Of a stretch of DNA of 18,354 nt, positions 1 to 6,643 are shown one piece after another. The stretch lies in NCBI GenBank assembly GCA_934271725.1, contig CAKQSC010000015.1:1-18354 (forward strand). Reading direction: 5' to 3'. A program made the position numbers and the translations under genes. The first letter of the stretch is position 1, and the number at the start of each line of letters is the position of its first letter. Source of the stretch: an uncultured Clostridia bacterium. GTDB lineage: Bacteria > Bacillota > Clostridia > Christensenellales > Borkfalkiaceae. The notes beneath the pieces were generated by a model. It ran no database searches. It worked only from the letters and a program-made list of their open reading frames with translations, and was not told where the DNA came from.

Positions 1-1423
1 CCGCAAGAAGAGCGGAGTTTATTTTAACGCTTAAATCGCCGTTGCCTTCCGCCTGATAACTTGACTTTACTTTAACGGTTTCGACAAGCGTTCCGTCGAG
101 TTTTCTTATTTCAACGTCTTTAAGGTCCGCGCCGTTCCATATAAACGCTTTAAGGTCGAGCGTTTTGTATACGGAAGAATCGAAGGGCAGTTTGAATGCG
201 ACCGTTACGGTGCCGTTTCCTATTGCGCTTCCGTTATAATAAAGTTGTTCCGAAGCAACGGGAGGAATAGCCGTCCATTCCGTTTGCCTGTTCAACGCTT
301 TATCGCCCGAACGGCTTTGCGCTATGTTTATCATAGGTTCTATATTTCCTTTATAACCTACCGCGTCCGCGAACACAAGGTTCGTCGCTTTGGGACAATC
401 GAGAATAAAGCCTTCTATCATTCCGCTTTCGTTTTTAAGTCCGTCCGCAAGGAAATAGCAGTTAATATCGCCCGCCGTCGACCAATCGTAATAGACGTCC
501 AGCGTAGTTACTGCCGTTCCGTTAAGATTTTTAAGAGTTACCGAAGCGTATGGCGCCTTATTTTCCCAACCTACGACCTTTAAACGGAAATAATCGACTT
601 CCGTTGCGGATACGGGCGTTGCGAACTTTACGGTAGTGGTAAAATCTTCATAAACGGTGGCTTCGCCTACTTTTATCGTCAAAGAACTTCTGTAAAGCAA
701 TTCTTCCGATTTCCAGTTTTTAGCGTACGTATCTTCGGTGGCTTCTTGCATTTTTACGTCAAACGTATTGTCTCCCCACTTACTATTACTGTTATCGGTA
801 TCAACTCTCGTATAGCAATAATTTGAGAAAACTATATCTCCGACAATAAAATGCCCTATACCCGAGGATTTCTTTATTATGAGTCCGCTTAACTTATTTT
901 CCGCGTTCTTTATAAGAGACGTAGGTATGCTTACGTAAAGCGCATTCGGGGTATATTTAGTACAATCGCCGTTTGCCCATGAAGCGAAAACAGCGGTTTG
1001 ATAACCCGTATCGACGATTTCGGACGTATAAACGTCGACCGCCTTATAAGAGCCTAATTTACCGTTTCCGCCTTCTGCCCAGAACATCGCCTTAATATTG
1101 ACGAAAGCGTAGTTAGTTACGTCGACTTCGTCGAACCCGATGTATGCGTAGGTATGATCTCCGCCTTTGACGAATTTTTTCATACCGAGAACGCTACTCC
1201 ACCCGGCAACCGACATTTTTGTCGTTTCCGGATTGTGCGTATCGGGTGTTGCCTCCGCAAACGTGTAAAGTGTCGTTGGCGATACGGTAAGTTCCGTAGC
1301 CACGCCGTTACTAGTTTCCGCAGTCGCGTTTACGGTTGATTTCTGCAAAGAAATCATCGCGAACGCGCCGACGGATACGACAAGCGCAAGCGTCAGAAAC
1401 AACGTTGTTATTTTTTTCTTCAT
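1..1423 (-). CDS. Secreted modular protein of unknown function (3' end off window)
   Basis: The frame is open from an ATG at 1423 to the left edge: 474 complete codons with no stop, so the C-terminus is missing. The start has an excellent AGGAGG (1431-1436) seven bases upstream. The first ~33 residues form a Sec signal peptide: KKK, a hydrophobic core (LFLTLALVVSVGAFA) and a likely cleavage after VNA. The rest is rich in aromatic, Thr, Val and Gly residues, with alternating polar/hydrophobic strands typical of beta-sandwich modules. Two module ends look alike: one with LSGLIIKKSSG then GDIVFS, a later one with IEGFILD then VFADAVG, suggesting tandem copies of one ~200-residue module. No catalytic motif is recognised; a carbohydrate-binding or adhesin role is a guess. 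It starts 29 bases after the phosphatase gene stop and is probably co-transcribed with it. Whether it ends in the membrane tail seen in its neighbours cannot be seen. Confidence 0.85.
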   Translation of the reverse strand, partial: MKKKITTLFLTLALVVSVGAFAMISLQKSTVNATAETSNGVATELTVSPTTLYTFAEATPDTHNPETTKMSVAGWSSVLGMKKFVKGGDHTYAYIGFDEVDVTNYAFVNIKAMFWAEGGNGKLGSYKAVDVYTSEIVDTGYQTAVFASWANGDCTKYTPNALYVSIPTSLIKNAENKLSGLIIKKSSGIGHFIVGDIVFSNYCYTRVDTDNSNSKWGDNTFDVKMQEATEDTYAKNWKSEELLYRSSLTIKVGEATVYEDFTTTVKFATPVSATEVDYFRLKVVGWENKAPYASVTLKNLNGTAVTTLDVYYDWSTAGDINCYFLADGLKNESGMIEGFILDCPKATNLVFADAVGYKGNIEPMINIAQSRSGDKALNRQTEWTAIPPVASEQLYYNGSAIGNGTVTVAFKLPFDSSVYKTLDLKAFIWNGADLKDVEIRKLDGTLVETVKVKSSYQAEGNGDLSVKINSALLA

Positions 1424-1436
1424 ATATTTTCCTCCT

Positions 1437-1453
1437 ATGCGGGGTTACCGCAT
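1437..1453 (-). promoter_or_regulatory. Intercistronic hairpin next to a ribosome binding site
   Basis: ATGCGG and CCGCAT form a 6-bp stem around a 5-base loop. It touches the stop codon of the phosphatase gene and ends directly before the AGGAGG of the next gene. There is no U-run, so it does not look like a terminator. It could adjust translation of the downstream gene or protect an mRNA end. It is short, so chance is possible. Confidence 0.35.
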
Positions 1454-3930
1454 TATTTTTCTTTTCTTTTTTTAAGCGAACATACCGCAACCGAGGAAAA
1501 CAGCACCGCCGTTACACCGATTGCCCCCACGCTGGATTTACAGCCCTTTTTGTCCGTTTTCGGCGGTTCCGGCTCGGGTTCGGGCGGATTCGGCTCGGGC
1601 GTTACCGCCGTGTAAACCGCCTTTACTATTTTATCTCCGCCGTTTAATTTATACTCGCTCCATTCGCCCGCAAACCCCTCTTTTTCGGGTACTTTCGGCA
1701 CGATTATGTTCGTGTTTTCCACCGTGTAATCCGCAACGGACACGACTTTGCCGTCCGCCTTGAAAGTTACCGTGTAAATTATGGGCGTGTATACCGCGTT
1801 TACTATCTGATTCTCCGTTTTTTCAAGCGTAAAATCTTGCCATTCGCCGTCGTAATATTTTTTATAAGGCACTTCGGGAGTTATGCTTTCTTTGCTTTCT
1901 CCGTCGGCATACGTTACCGTTATATCTTCGCCGATACCGCTTTTAAAGGTTATTTTATACAATGCGGTAACGGGTTCTTCCTCTACGATATAAGTTACTT
2001 TTTTCGTTGCGATATTTCCGCAAGCGTCCGTTGCCGTAACCGTGTACTCGTGCGAGCCTTTAACAAGTCTTCCGCGTCCGTCAAGCGAACCGTTCGACCA
2101 GCGATAAGTCGCGTCGAAAGATCCCGAATCGTCCGTAATACAGAACACGTCGTTTGCGGGGAAAGTCCCGACCGTCGTTTTTATATTGTCGATCGTCGTT
2201 GTTATAACGGGCGGTCGGTTGTCCGAAAGAGCCTTTTTCGCAACGGTTATTTCGTCTATATACATTGTCGTCTGCGCGTTCGCACGCAACGCAAGATCGA
2301 ACTTCGCAAGACATCCTCCGCCGTAAGCGCAAAGTTTGTCTATTTGTTCCGCCGTAAGCGTTATGGTCGTCCAGCAATCGGTGGGAGTAGCGGAACCCGG
2401 CAACAATATCCAGTCGTTTTTGTCGTGAGTGGGTATTCTTACTACGGGGTATTTAGCATTGTCTTTCGACGTAGAACATATATAAACTCTTACAGACACG
2501 CCATCTATCGAACTTCTGTTGAGTTTAAGCGACGAAAAATCGACAACCATATCGAATTGATAAGGAGAGGAGGTAGAATCGGTAGGCGTTAATTTTAAAA
2601 CGCTACCCGTATACCCGACGGGAACTTCCGCGGTTTGAGCCTCGCTTTCCGTCATATTTACCACGATAGATCCGTCGTAAACGTTGAGTTCCGTTTTTTC
2701 GCCCGTATAGGAAAAGTTACCGTCCGCGAAAACGGGCAAATCGTCGCCGTCACCCGGCTCCTCGGGCAAATCCGTTACCGCATAGTCGTCGCTGATCGGC
2801 GTGATTCCCGTTAAAATATTTCTTACAGAATCGATTTCCGCTTGCGTTACGCCTATCGACAAAAGATAGTTGCTTGCTTTTTCTTTAAACGTTGCTCCGC
2901 TTTGATTTCCTATAAACGCGCAGAGTTTGTTTATCGCGCTTGTTATTATAAGCGTGTTGTTTGCGCAGCATTTTGAAAACCAGGAAAGTTCGTATTCCCT
3001 TTTTATATCTTTTTCGGACACTCCGCTTATCGCGTAAAGCATTGTGGCAAGCGTACCCGTTCTGTCCCTGCCGATAGCGCAATGAAAATCTATCGGGTAG
3101 TTGTTCGGATCCGAACAAACCTTTATCGCTTTCGCAAACTCTTGCTTATAAGCGTCCGTTCCGTCAAGTCCGCACGACAAGTCCGCACCGTCCTTTTCGT
3201 TCACGTAATAGGGAGCGTTGAAGTTGAACCTTTTAACGTTTTCTCCCAAAGGCGAAAGCGACGACGAAAAGCCTCTTAAATCTAAATCCGTTCTTATTCC
3301 GAGCCTTTTTATTTGTTCTAACCCCTCTTCCGTTACAGAATCGAGATTAGCAGAGCGGTATATTATTCCGTATCGTATCTTTTTTCCGTAGGAAGTCGAA
3401 AGACCGCCCAAATCTCTCATATTCTCAACGCCGTCTATATTCATCGTTCTGACGTGCGCCGTCGGCGTAAACGTATATACGTCCGAAAAAGTCTGAACCC
3501 CGTTTGCGTCCGTTGTTTTGACTTTCCAGTAATATTTTCCGTTAGGTTTTATATTTTCTATCGTAAGCGAAGGGGTTACCGTCTGATATTTTTCCGCGTT
3601 TACGAAATGTTTATCGTCCGAAATGTATACCTGATAATATTTTCCGTTGCCCTTTTCCCATTCGAGCGTTACGGGCGTCGTATGATATTCGTCCGAGCCG
3701 TAAAAGTTTTTGCTGTATCCGGGCGTATAATTATTGTAATAGGTTGCTATACTCTCGTTGTCTACCGAAAAAGTTTTGCCGTCGTCGTTTGTTGTAACGA
3801 TAATCGCCGTTTGAGTATCCTCGTCCGCAACGGCTTTTTTCGCGACGGGCGAACCGATAACGGATAACGCCGTCGTAACACATAATACGGGTATTGCCAA
3901 AATACCGACCGCCTTTTTTAATATTTTCAT
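1453..3930 (-). CDS. Exported, surface-anchored tyrosine-phosphatase-family protein
   Basis: 825 residues. Residues 1-35 are a signal peptide. Residues ~82-156 look like a fibronectin-III-type domain. Residues ~160-375 are a PTP domain of the Y_phosphatase3 type (family of Mycobacterium PtpB and Listeria LipA): NMRDLGG at 170-176, TDLDLRG at 214-220, and the P-loop HCAIGRDRTG at 283-292 with nucleophile Cys284 and Arg290. The catalytic loop is intact, so activity is likely; substrates in this family include phosphotyrosine and phosphoinositides. Residues ~400-565 resemble a beta-sandwich binding module, ~572-650 an Ig/HYR-like domain, and ~655-775 two InlB-type repeats. A Pro/Glu linker leads to KKGC, a hydrophobic helix and the tail KKRKEK. 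The protein should therefore sit outside the cell, attached to the membrane or wall. The start is supported by GGGAG seven bases upstream. It heads a two-gene unit and is divergent from an AraC regulator. The natural substrate is unknown. Confidence 0.9.
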   Translation of the reverse strand: MKILKKAVGILAIPVLCVTTALSVIGSPVAKKAVADEDTQTAIIVTTNDDGKTFSVDNESIATYYNNYTPGYSKNFYGSDEYHTTPVTLEWEKGNGKYYQVYISDDKHFVNAEKYQTVTPSLTIENIKPNGKYYWKVKTTDANGVQTFSDVYTFTPTAHVRTMNIDGVENMRDLGGLSTSYGKKIRYGIIYRSANLDSVTEEGLEQIKRLGIRTDLDLRGFSSSLSPLGENVKRFNFNAPYYVNEKDGADLSCGLDGTDAYKQEFAKAIKVCSDPNNYPIDFHCAIGRDRTGTLATMLYAISGVSEKDIKREYELSWFSKCCANNTLIITSAINKLCAFIGNQSGATFKEKASNYLLSIGVTQAEIDSVRNILTGITPISDDYAVTDLPEEPGDGDDLPVFADGNFSYTGEKTELNVYDGSIVVNMTESEAQTAEVPVGYTGSVLKLTPTDSTSSPYQFDMVVDFSSLKLNRSSIDGVSVRVYICSTSKDNAKYPVVRIPTHDKNDWILLPGSATPTDCWTTITLTAEQIDKLCAYGGGCLAKFDLALRANAQTTMYIDEITVAKKALSDNRPPVITTTIDNIKTTVGTFPANDVFCITDDSGSFDATYRWSNGSLDGRGRLVKGSHEYTVTATDACGNIATKKVTYIVEEEPVTALYKITFKSGIGEDITVTYADGESKESITPEVPYKKYYDGEWQDFTLEKTENQIVNAVYTPIIYTVTFKADGKVVSVADYTVENTNIIVPKVPEKEGFAGEWSEYKLNGGDKIVKAVYTAVTPEPNPPEPEPEPPKTDKKGCKSSVGAIGVTAVLFSSVAVCSLKKRKEK
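1456..1551 (-). other. C-terminal KKGC-helix-basic tail (putative sorting signal)
   Basis: Encodes residues 794-825 of the phosphatase: KKGCKSS, a hydrophobic stretch, then KKRKEK. From the Cys (797) to the first Lys of the basic tail (820) is 23 residues. The same layout ends two other proteins in this window (11273-11365 and 15413-15523). There is no LPXTG. Confidence 0.6.
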
Positions 3931-3950
3931 TTTTTTCTCCCGTTAAGTTC

Positions 3951-3989
3951 TCTTTCTCGCCGTAAGGCGAGAAAGACGTACGTCTTTCT
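3951..3989 (-). promoter_or_regulatory. Overlapping alternative hairpins in the phosphatase leader
   Basis: Read on the minus strand, a 20-base perfect palindrome (3970-3989, arms AGAAAGACGT/ACGTCTTTCT) comes first. It is followed by an 11-bp stem (3951-3976, arms TCTTTCTCGCC/GGCGAGAAAGA) with a TTAC loop. The segment TCTTTCT (3970-3976) is shared: it can pair with the AGAAAGA before it or the AGAAAGA after it, but not both. The structure lies about 20 bases upstream of the start codon, within the predicted 5' UTR. No U-run follows, so any control would act on translation or stability, or the palindrome could be a protein-binding site. Confidence 0.5.
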
Positions 3990-4057
3990 TTCGACCGATT
4001 TTTTTTCCGTTATATTTCGCAAACAACACGAAAATCTTTCGGTATACATTTTTTTCT

Positions 4058-4072
4058 ATTATAATTATATCA
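4058..4072 (-). promoter_or_regulatory. Predicted promoter of the phosphatase unit
   Basis: On the minus strand TGATATAAT (4072-4064) is an extended -10 element (TGn plus a perfect TATAAT). A second TATAAT follows immediately (4063-4058). The -35 region is weak (TTGTTT at about 16 bases). The dyad TCACG-N7-CGTGA (4070-4086) overlaps its upstream edge and could be an operator. Transcription from here gives a leader of roughly 125 bases containing the alternative hairpins. Confidence 0.55.
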
Positions 4073-4119
4073 CGCCGTAAACGTGAAACAAATACTTAAA
4101 ATTGTCTATTTTTTGCTCT

Positions 4120-4140
4120 ATATTTGTTTTTTTCAAATAT
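4120..4140. promoter_or_regulatory. CAAATAT inverted repeat, candidate operator
   Basis: ATATTTG (4120-4126) and CAAATAT (4134-4140) are perfect 7-bp inverted arms around seven T's, ending five bases before the -35 of the AraC gene. A further CAAATA half-site lies at 4089-4094, beside the divergent promoter. Position and repetition suggest a regulator site; the AT-rich setting makes chance a real alternative. Confidence 0.35.
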
Positions 4141-4145
4141 TTTTG

Positions 4146-4175
4146 TTGACTAAACGACTTTTTCAGTGCTAAAAT
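4146..4175 (+). promoter_or_regulatory. Predicted promoter of the AraC-family regulator
   Basis: TTGACT (4146-4151), an 18-base spacer and TAAAAT (4170-4175) preceded by TGC, an extended -10. Transcription would start about seven bases after the -10, at or next to the A of the ATG at 4182, so the mRNA would have essentially no leader. Confidence 0.6.
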
Positions 4176-4181
4176 ACGTGT

Positions 4182-5027
4182 ATGAACAAATTATCGGACG
4201 TACAGGCGTTGTTGCAACCGCTGTCAATTTCATTTACCGTCAGACTGACGGAAGCGGATGACGAGTTTAGGCACGCGCACGGTTTTTTTGAATGTTTTTA
4301 CGTTACCGAAGGTAGCATAATTCACGAATGCGACGGTGAAAAAGAAGAACTCGGCATAGGCGACGCGGGACTTATCTGCCCCGGCGTTCAGCACAAGTTC
4401 ACGCGGAACAAAACGTGCATTCACCGCGATTTGCTTATTTCCGTACCCCTTATGCAATCAGTATGTTCTTTTTTAGGCGAAAACTTTTACGACGATATAG
4501 TGAAGAAAAAGTTTATACCCTTTAAATTACAACCGGACGACGTTTTGAATTACGAAAAGCAAATAGCGACCTTTCTTTCCTATTACGACGTAAGCCTCAG
4601 ACACGTGCAGGAAAAAATGCTTACCACCGCCATACTCAACCACATATTGTTCGGCGAAAAAGACGACGGTTCCACTTCTAACGATTTCAAATCGAGATGT
4701 ACTTTCGTTGTTTCCACGCATTTTACCGACCACGACGCTATCCGGACGATAACAGCCGAACTCGGCTTTAACCAGACCTACCTTTGCAAACGCTTTAAAA
4801 GAGTGTTTAAAACCACGCTTACGGATTACGTAAACGATTTGCGTTTAAAACACGCCGTATATCTGCTACAAAGCACGGACTATACTCAACAAAAAATATG
4901 CGAATTGATAGGTTTTGAAAGTATTTCTTATTTTAACAAACTTTTCAAAGAGAAAATAGGTTTAACTCCCGCGTTATTCAAACGGCAATTGACGAAATCA
5001 ACCGTCGCCGACCGTAAACAACCATAA
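4182..5027 (+). CDS. AraC-family transcriptional regulator
   Basis: 281 residues, the usual size for the family. The N-terminal half (to about residue 110) is a cupin-type sensor domain: HAHGFFE at 31-37, a Gly/Asp-rich turn at 58-63 and PGVQHKF at 67-73, a pattern used to bind small ligands such as sugars. The C-terminal ~105 residues hold the two helix-turn-helix motifs: the first at ~186-207 (AIRTITAELGFNQTYLCKRFK), the second at ~236-257, ending in the family signature FNKLFKEKIGLTPALF. The gene diverges from the phosphatase unit and is the likely regulator of it, of itself, or both; this is inferred from position. No Shine-Dalgarno precedes the ATG and the promoter -10 is seven bases away, so a leaderless message is likely. 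The ligand cannot be told. Confidence 0.95.
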   Translation: MNKLSDVQALLQPLSISFTVRLTEADDEFRHAHGFFECFYVTEGSIIHECDGEKEELGIGDAGLICPGVQHKFTRNKTCIHRDLLISVPLMQSVCSFLGENFYDDIVKKKFIPFKLQPDDVLNYEKQIATFLSYYDVSLRHVQEKMLTTAILNHILFGEKDDGSTSNDFKSRCTFVVSTHFTDHDAIRTITAELGFNQTYLCKRFKRVFKTTLTDYVNDLRLKHAVYLLQSTDYTQQKICELIGFESISYFNKLFKEKIGLTPALFKRQLTKSTVADRKQP

Positions 5028-5120
5028 CCGATCGGCAACCGAAAACCGCGCTTTCTTTTTACACCCGAACGAATCCGAAAAAGTTTAAACGGCATACATC
5101 GGCAAAATGTTCAAAATTCG

Positions 5121-5300
5121 ATTGAAGACAACCTCTTTTCTAATCTAAAACATAAATATGTAAAAAAAGTCTATACGTGTTCACGGTGTGGAAAAACGGG
5201 TGATGACGGCGATTTTTATTTTACCCAAGGCAATCATGGAACTTGTTGGGAGTGCCATTACGGAAAAGAAAAATATCGGGAAATAAAGAAACAAGGATAG
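5121..5300 (+). pseudogene. Remnant of a zinc-ribbon protein (C-terminal part)
   Basis: The frame is open and ends with TAG at 5300. Its last ~45 residues look like real protein: VYTCSRCGKTGDDGDF, then GTCWECHYGKEKYRE. The two CxxC pairs 19 residues apart are typical of a zinc ribbon. No ATG, GTG or TTG with a ribosome binding site is in frame; the frame simply continues back to the AraC stop at 5027 and is the same frame as AraC. The simplest reading is a decayed gene that has lost its start. Alternatives are a small gene starting at a rare codon or stop-codon read-through from AraC. Its end overlaps the HsdR remnant on the other strand by about eight bases. Confidence 0.45.
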
Positions 5301-5490
5301 AATCTTTTGTTAAAACCTTTTCCCAAAGATATGCGGTTAAGTAACCGTCCGGATTAGCCGGATTTCTTTTTCCGCCGGAATTGCCGGCTCCGTTCGAGCC
5401 TTGATTGAAAGGCAAGAAATATGTTTGTTCGCCTTTAAGTACAGTGGTCATCCACGTTTCGTAATGGTCAATCTTCGATTTTCTAAGATT
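5293..5490 (-). pseudogene. hsdR: HsdR fragment (type I restriction endonuclease subunit)
   Basis: Minus-strand reading gives TYFLPFNQG, GAGN, NPANPDGYLTAYLWEKVL and TKDSIL. These match the conserved segment of type I restriction R subunits that runs from FLPFN, GAGN, NPxGY and TAYLWE to xDSxL, just upstream of the helicase core. A complete HsdR is about 1,000 residues; only ~60 remain. Upstream the frame meets a stop at 5491-5493. Downstream similarity ends at DSIL, and the frame runs on without resemblance to a stop at 5221. No hsdM or hsdS is nearby. This is a relic of a lost or moved restriction-modification system. Confidence 0.7.
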
Positions 5491-5583
5491 TTACAAATTG
5501 TATAATTATCATCACTTATTGTTGAACTTCTCTTTACCTCGGAACGTGCATTCGTTCTCCTTTAAAATCTTATATATAATATT
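5491..5583. other. AT-rich spacer with no recognisable gene
   Basis: Together with the two remnants to the left, this makes up the gene-free region 5028-5638. On the minus strand AAAGGAG sits before an ATG at ~5553, but that frame stops after five codons (MHVPR). It could be the ruined start of the gene that gave the HsdR fragment; this is only suggestive. No tRNA or other RNA gene is seen. Confidence 0.4.
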
Positions 5584-5613
5584 ACGGTCGGGCATCGAAA
5601 GATGCCCGACCGT
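5584..5613 (-). terminator. Terminator hairpin of the large operon
   Basis: CGGTCGGGCATC and GATGCCCGACCG form a perfect 12-bp GC-rich stem, 13 bp with the flanking A-T pair, closed by a four-base loop (GAAA on the plus strand). It lies 26 bases after the LacI-family stop codon. On the minus strand the sequence after it is AT-rich (AATATTATATATAAG) rather than a clean U-run. It is the first strong terminator-like structure after seven closely spaced genes. Confidence 0.75.
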
Positions 5614-5638
5614 GTCGTTTCTAAGTATTTAATCCGCA

Positions 5639-6643
5639 TTATATGGAACCGTTGTCTATAAACGTTGCGTAAATCGTTTTGGTTCCTTCCATTTCTCTGT
5701 TGTTTATCTTGTCTAATATGTTCTGCGCGCAGAACTCGCCGAATTCGAGTTTCGGGAAATCTATCGTCGATATTTTTTTATCGAGACATTGCAAATACGA
5801 TATATTATCGCAACCGCACAACGATATGTCCTGCGGAACCTTTTTGCCTATCGATTTCAAGTATTTATATGCCCCTATCGCAAGCATATCGTTCATACAG
5901 AACACGGCGTCTACCTTCGGATTTTTTTTCAGCAACTTTTCCATATATATTTCGCCGTCGGTAAAATATCCGCTTCCTTCCGTTTCTTCGTAATTGAGAA
6001 TGTTTTCTTCTTTAAGCCCTATGCCGTATTTATCGGCATAATACTTTAAAGCGATATATCTCGTGTCGTTTTCGACGGATTCCCAGTTGCTTCCCGTTAT
6101 AAACGCTATTTCGCGTCTGTTTCGTTCGGCAAACTTTTTGACTATGTTCTCAACGGCGTTGGCGTAATTGACGCCTATCGAAAAATCGTCGTAAGGTCTG
6201 CAATTTATCATTGCCACCCTTCTTGAAAGTTTTTCGTAAATATCCGGTTTACAAAACATATCCGAAAAGTTTATTATTCCGTCGACCTGCCTTAAATACA
6301 TCTCGTTATAATAATCGACGTTTTTACTGTTGATGATACATATCGTTACCAGATAATCGTATTTACGCGCTTCTTTTATAACGCCGTAACAAATATCCGC
6401 ATAATATGTATTCGACAGATTGTTGATGAAAATAACAATCTGTTTCGTCTGCGTGGTCCGTAGAGATTTTGCAATCAGATTCGGCTCGTAATGCAACTCT
6501 TTTATTGCCTTGTACACCCTGTCCTTAATCTCTTCGCTGACGAACTTGCTGTTGTTTATTACGTTAGACACGGTTGAAGGAGCAACGCCGGCTCTTTTTG
6601 CGACGTCGTTTCTTGTAGCGGGTTTGTTTTTTACAGTATTCAT
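5639..6643 (-). CDS. LacI-family transcriptional regulator
   Basis: 334 residues, normal for the family. Residues ~11-31 (RNDVAKRAGVAPSTVSNVIN) are the LacI helix-turn-helix, and PNLIAKSLRT (54-63) is the hinge helix that inserts in the minor groove. Residues 65-334 are a periplasmic-binding-protein-like sensor domain: QIVIFINNLSNTYYADI near its start, GSNWESVENDTRY in the middle, and DAVFCMNDMLAIGAYKYL then DISLCGCDNI in the second lobe. It should repress, or less often activate, the sugar operon in response to an intracellular sugar. The ATG overlaps the stop of the sugar-binding protein as ATGA, with AAGG seven bases upstream, so translation is coupled. Being the last gene of its own target operon suggests feedback control. 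The operators are expected beyond the right edge. Confidence 0.95.
   Translation of the reverse strand: MNTVKNKPATRNDVAKRAGVAPSTVSNVINNSKFVSEEIKDRVYKAIKELHYEPNLIAKSLRTTQTKQIVIFINNLSNTYYADICYGVIKEARKYDYLVTICIINSKNVDYYNEMYLRQVDGIINFSDMFCKPDIYEKLSRRVAMINCRPYDDFSIGVNYANAVENIVKKFAERNRREIAFITGSNWESVENDTRYIALKYYADKYGIGLKEENILNYEETEGSGYFTDGEIYMEKLLKKNPKVDAVFCMNDMLAIGAYKYLKSIGKKVPQDISLCGCDNISYLQCLDKKISTIDFPKLEFGEFCAQNILDKINNREMEGTKTIYATFIDNGSI

Noticed and set aside
1837..2592. Plus-strand frame of about 250 codons
   Set aside because: Antisense to the C-terminal modules of the phosphatase; no start signals or recognisable domain.
3951..3989. CRISPR repeat or rho-independent terminator
   Set aside because: There is one copy only, no spacer array, and no U-run after the hairpin in the direction of the phosphatase transcript.
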